A DNA stretch of 64,000 nucleotides from Parolsenella massiliensis (GTDB taxonomy: Bacteria; Actinomycetota; Coriobacteriia; Coriobacteriales; Atopobiaceae), in assembly GCF_900143685.1 (NCBI RefSeq), contig NZ_LT671675.1, forward strand, positions 1,667,985 through 1,731,984. Direction: 5' to 3'. This document shows positions 61,445-64,000 of this stretch, in pieces. Numbering within the stretch: position 1 is the first letter of the stretch; each line of letters begins with the position of its first letter. The position numbers and the translations under genes were made by a program. The notes under the pieces were generated by a model. That model was not told where the DNA came from and ran no database searches. It saw only the letters and a program-made list of their open reading frames with translations.

Positions 61445-62434
61445 CCGCAATCACCTCCCCGATGCGAGAGGCAATTGCTTCGATGACGGGAACCGTCACG
61501 CTGTTGCCAAGCTGCTTGTATAGATGCGTATCCGCCAACGGAAGCTCGAACGAGTCCGGGAAGCCCTGGAGGCGCGCCCATTCCCTTGGCGTCATCTTTC
61601 GGATGTCTTCTCGGTTTATCTCGCCCTTGATGCTTGTGGTTGGAACAAGGCTGTGCTCGCGATGGTCGACGATCAGGTTCCGCTCGCGACCCATGCCTCC
61701 GCAGACGCAGGCACCGGCCTTTCCGCTCAAGTCCCTTATCTCGTAGCCAAAACCATGGCCCTTTGCCTCATGCCTGGCCCTGTGCCTACGAAGCGACTCG
61801 AGATACGTGTCGGACAGGTAGTACTTTGACGGGATGGGTGCCTTCTGGAGAATGTCTTCAATCGTCGTCCCGCGTCTGTTGCCCACGGGAAACTCGAACG
61901 CGTCGGGTGCGACGTCGTTGCGAAAGCAGACGATGTAGATGCGTTCGCGGTTCTGCGGCACCCCAAAGTCTGCCGAGTTGAGCACCTTATGAAAGACCCG
62001 ATACCCAGCTTCCCCAAATGCACCAAGAATGACCTTTAGGGTCCTGCCCTTATCGTGATGGGCGAGCCCCTTGACGTTCTCGCAGAAAATGACCTTGGGC
62101 CTGTGGAAGCGGCAGATGCGAACAACCTCGGCAAAGAGCGTGCCGCGCGATTGACCATAGTAGTCATCCGCAAAACCCAGGTGCTTTCCGGCGATTGAGA
62201 ACGCCTGGCATGGGAAACCGGCAAGACAGATATCGAAAGGCGGGATATCTCGCTCGTCGATCTTTGTGATGTCACCCTCCAGGGGGGGGTCTTAAAGTTC
62301 GCCGAATATGTCTTCTGAGCCCAAGCATCCCACTCAGAGGCAAAGACCGTCTTCAGCCCAGGGACGGACCTCTCAAAGCCCAGGCGGATGCCGCCAATTC
62401 CCGCAAACAAATCAATAGCCCTGACCGACTTCAT
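61434..62434 (-). pseudogene. DNA (cytosine-5) methyltransferase, out of frame at a C8 tract
   Basis: The ATG at 62434 begins VRAIDLFAGIGGIRLGFE (motif I). The frame breaks at eight C residues on the coding strand (62289-62282). In the other frame the gene continues with CLAGFPCQAFSIAGK (motif IV, catalytic Cys), FCENVKG (motif VI), FGVPQNRERIYIV (motif VIII) and LYKQLGNSVTVPVIEA (motif X). One extra C, or two fewer, restores a protein of about 333 residues. Partner of the adjacent HpaII-like nuclease. Real inactivation, phase variation and sequencing error are all possible. Confidence 0.85.
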
Positions 62435-62485
62435 AACGTCCCCCTCATTCTGATGGCTCTGTCAAGCCTACCGGGGCTATTGGGC

Positions 62486-62504
62486 ATCCGGAGAATCACC
62501 GGAT
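62486..62504. repeat. CCGG-containing palindrome upstream of the methyltransferase
   Basis: ATCCGG (62486-62491) and CCGGAT (62499-62504) form an inverted repeat with a 7-nt spacer; a third CCGG is at 62471. The right arm abuts the -35 region of tRNA-Glu. It may be a control site of the restriction-modification genes. Confidence 0.45.
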
Positions 62505-62526
62505 TTCGATACGTGCCACGCTCTGA

Positions 62527-62532
62527 TATACT
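62527..62532 (+). promoter_or_regulatory. -10 box of tRNA-Glu
   Basis: TATACT lies 11 nt before the tRNA; a weak TTTCGA stands 17 nt upstream as -35. Confidence 0.55.
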
Positions 62533-62543
62533 CACTTGCGCAC

Positions 62544-62620
62544 GTCCCCATCGTCTAGCGGCCTAGGACGCCACCCTTTCAAGGTGGATACCGCGGGTTC
62601 GAATCCCGCTGGGGGCACCA
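62544..62620 (+). tRNA. tRNA-Glu (TTC)
   Basis: A 77-nt cloverleaf with encoded CCA, acceptor GTCCCCA/TGGGGGC, anticodon TTC in CTTTCAA, T-loop GTTCGAATC. Confidence 0.97.
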
Positions 62621-62633
62621 TTTGATCAGCAAG

Positions 62634-62657
62634 GGCCCCGGCAACGGGGCCTTTTTT
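62634..62657 (+). terminator. Terminator of tRNA-Glu
   Basis: A 7-bp stem with GCAA loop followed by six T residues, 13 nt past the tRNA. Confidence 0.92.
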
Positions 62658-62675
62658 GTGGGCGGGGACCTGCGG

Positions 62676-62790
62676 CGGGATTCGAACCCGTCAGGGGCCG
62701 AGGCGAGGAAACGCACGAGCGTTTCCCGACGAGGCGCGCGAGGGGCGAACGCCCCGAAGGGCACGCGGGCCCGCGAAGCGGGAACGCGGA
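62676..62790. repeat. Hairpin-rich segment between the two tRNA-Glu 3' copies
   Basis: It contains a T-arm-like 16-mer in reverse orientation (62675-62690), a perfect 8-bp hairpin with ACGA loop (62707-62726), and GGGGCG-AA-CGCCCC (62742-62755). No coding frame here is credible. Confidence 0.6.
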
Positions 62791-62791
62791 C

Positions 62792-62854
62792 ATCCCGCTG
62801 GGGGTACCATTTGATCAGCAAAGGCCCCGGCAACGGGGTCCTTTTTTTGTGGGC
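62792..62854 (+). repeat. Duplicated tRNA-Glu 3' end plus terminator
   Basis: This 63-nt stretch repeats 62603-62663 (last bases of tRNA-Glu, CCATTTGATCAGCAA, and the terminator) with about five differences, 189 bp downstream. The second terminator (62823-62848) keeps the stem and has seven T residues. It may be an attachment-site duplication or the remnant of a second tRNA gene. Confidence 0.8.
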
Positions 62855-62905
62855 AAGGCACGAAACGACGTTAAGCGCCATGTTCTGCGCGTCGCATTTG
62901 TCGAA

Positions 62906-62989
62906 AGCCACGATTTACGCGCCTGAGGCGCTCGTAACACGTAAAACGTGGCTCGCGTCGTTCTCGCCACGTAAAACACGGCCGAGAAC
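62906..62989. repeat. Clustered inverted repeats
   Basis: 62906-62919 pairs with 62940-62953 over 14 nt with one mismatch around an inner CGCCT/AGGCG hairpin; 62960-62966 pairs with 62983-62989 (7 nt, perfect). The motif CACGTAAAAC recurs. The remaining 62990-63175 shows no gene or clear signal. Confidence 0.6.
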
Positions 62990-63175
62990 GGCGCCACACG
63001 AGCAATGCCATGTCGTTGGACAGCGAAACCGCAGGTCGCGGGTACTAGCATTCATGCTGAAAAGCGACTAAACTACCCGCTTGTTGAATCGAATAGCACC
63101 TGGGACACACACCACAATCGAACGCGGAGCCCGCAGCCACCTCCAGGTCACCTGTCGTTTTTGAGAAGGACGGCA

Positions 63176-63496
63176 ATGAAGCACATCCTCATGGCCTGCG
63201 GGACAGGCATCTGCACGTCGTCGGCGGTACGCGAGCGCGTCTGCCAGCTACTTGACGCGCACGGCTACGCCGGCCGCTACGACGTCACCCAGTGCAAGAT
63301 GGCCGATGTCCCCGAGCTCGCAGACGATCACGACTTCCTCGTTGCCGTGACGCTCATCCCCGGTACGCTCGACATTCCCTACGTCAACGGAATACCGTTC
63401 CTCACCGGCGGCGACACGTCGGCCTCGAAGCGCACGCTGCTTGCGCTCATGAACGCGCCGAGCCGCGAGCGCAAGGCGGCGTGCTGCTGCGCGTAG
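63176..63496 (+). CDS. Orphan PTS sugar transporter subunit IIB, galactitol-type
   Basis: It has 106 residues. The phosphorylated Cys is Cys8 in MACGTGICTSSAV, the GatB-type P-loop. AGAAGGA precedes the ATG. No IIA, IIC or sugar dehydrogenase gene is adjacent, so the substrate cannot be assigned. The C-terminus ends with three consecutive Cys then Ala, unusual for IIB and without known meaning. Confidence 0.85.
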   Translation: MKHILMACGTGICTSSAVRERVCQLLDAHGYAGRYDVTQCKMADVPELADDHDFLVAVTLIPGTLDIPYVNGIPFLTGGDTSASKRTLLALMNAPSRERKAACCCA

Positions 63497-63507
63497 ACGC
63501 TCGGGCC

Positions 63508-63573
63508 GTTCGCTCTCGTTAATTGCGATGCGGCGGCCAGAATCGCCCGTCATCGCGATTAACGAGAGCGAAC
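63508..63573. repeat. 23-bp near-perfect inverted repeat
   Basis: 63508-63530 pairs with 63551-63573 with one mismatch, loop 20 nt. No T-run follows, so it is not a plain terminator. It ends in TTAACGAGAGCG, loosely like CTAAGTGAGCG in the element after galT. Confidence 0.8.
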
Positions 63574-63588
63574 GCATTGCGAGACACG

Positions 63589-63618
63589 AAAAAGACGCGA
63601 GCCCTGGAGGACTCGCGC
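63589..63618 (-). terminator. Terminator after tRNA-Leu
   Basis: A CGCGAG/CTCGCG-based stem is followed by TTTTT on the minus strand, 12 nt past the tRNA. Confidence 0.85.
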
Positions 63619-63630
63619 CTGCAACGTCAA

Positions 63631-63715
63631 TGGTAGGGGCGGTGGGGTTCGAACCCACAAGCCTTCCGGCAGGGGTTTTTAAGACCCCCGCGTTTGCCAA
63701 TTCCGCCACGCCCCC
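63631..63715 (-). tRNA. tRNA-Leu (TAA)
   Basis: An 85-nt class II tRNA with long variable arm and encoded CCA; acceptor GGGGGCG, anticodon TAA in CTTAAAA. Confidence 0.96.
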
Positions 63716-63731
63716 GTGTGTGCTCCGTACT

Positions 63732-64000
63732 TTAGCGCAAAGCGGACAGCCGCGGCTCCCACGCAACCGGGCCGGCCTGTCCCTCCGCGGCGGCAACCAC
63801 AGCAATGGAGAGGCCATAGAGCAGGTCGCTCTCGCTCACGGTGAGGCGATCGGCACCGCACGCGCGCATGAGCTCACTCACGCACAGCGCGCCGGCGACG
63901 ATGACACCCGCACGCTTGGGCTGCAGCCCCGTGACCTCGCGCCTCTCCTCGAGCGGCAGGGCCGCGAGTCTCTCGGTGAGCTCATCGACCTCGTCAAGGC
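63732..64000 (-). CDS. Ppx/GppA-like phosphatase, C-terminal part
   Basis: A reading frame open to the window edge and ending with TAA at 63732. The 89 visible residues contain LTERLAALPLEERREVTGLQ, then PKRAGVIVAGALCVSELM and DRLTVSESDLLYGLSI. These match the end of exopolyphosphatase/pppGpp phosphatase domains (LPxxxRxxxxGLxxxRAxxIxxGA). The ATPase core lies outside the window, so activity cannot be judged. Confidence 0.75.
   Translation of the reverse strand, partial: LDEVDELTERLAALPLEERREVTGLQPKRAGVIVAGALCVSELMRACGADRLTVSESDLLYGLSIAVVAAAEGQAGPVAWEPRLSALR

Noticed and set aside
62579-62911. Minus-strand ORF across the tRNA-Glu 3' end
   Set aside because: Its C-terminus is a translation of the tRNA antisense strand, a frequent false gene call.

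Overview
The window is a single high-GC chromosomal segment of a Gram-positive bacterium. It carries nearly all of the ribosomal-protein and RNA-polymerase gene clusters. The gene set fits an actinobacterium of class Coriobacteriia, probably an Olsenella/Atopobium-like lineage: high GC, class II GalT, zinc-type S14, C-minus S4, DisA, CstA, and genome-encoded CCA on most tRNAs. That placement is inference from gene content, since no 16S rRNA gene is present.

Layout. 1-3560 (+): galactose (Leloir) genes galM (5' end cut off)-galK-galT. 3789-8521 (-): arginine operon argC-argJ-argB-argD. 8745-11561 (-): GT2 glycosyltransferase, a membrane protein with an LCP-like domain, and truA. 11709-28076 (-): alpha, spc and S10 ribosomal clusters from rplC to rplQ, with internal terminators after rplX, secY and map and one unknown small gene between rplX and rplE. 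28469-30931 (+): a manA fusion gene and a frameshifted pentapeptide-repeat gene that split the S10 operon, leaving rpsJ behind in the str operon (rpsL-rpsG-fusA-rpsJ, 34538-31135, -). 34825-35049: orphan transposase-type HTH gene. 35173-47342 (-): rpoB-rpoC, rplJ-rplL behind an L10-type leader, rplK-rplA, secE-nusG, tRNA-Trp and rpmG. 47537-49391 (-): tRNA-Tyr, tRNA-Thr, tRNA-Met and tuf as one unit, plus another tRNA-Thr. 49459-55704 (-): disA-ispD-ispF-cysE-cysS-rlmB-rae1, the order known from Bacillus with some genes missing. 55720-58112 (-): cstA behind an apparent Ile/Val leader-peptide attenuator. 58306-60287 (+): two tandem TPR paralogues. 60302-62434 (-): HpaII-like restriction-modification pair with the methyltransferase out of frame at a C8 tract. 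62544-64000: tRNA-Glu with a duplicated 3' end, an orphan PTS IIB gene, tRNA-Leu and the C-terminus of a Ppx/GppA-like gene.

Most of the window is housekeeping sequence. Sigma-70-type promoters can be read for rplC, rpsL, rpoB, rplJ, rpmG, the tRNA-tuf unit and cstA, so the ribosomal genes form at least eight transcription units. The least ordinary signals are the BCAA-rich leader peptide with competing hairpins before cstA, the insertion that splits the S10 operon, the two homopolymer frameshifts, the altered RpoB segment after GPGGL, Arg88 in S12, a divergent promoter-hairpin between rplL and rpoB, and the hairpin clusters around tRNA-Glu.
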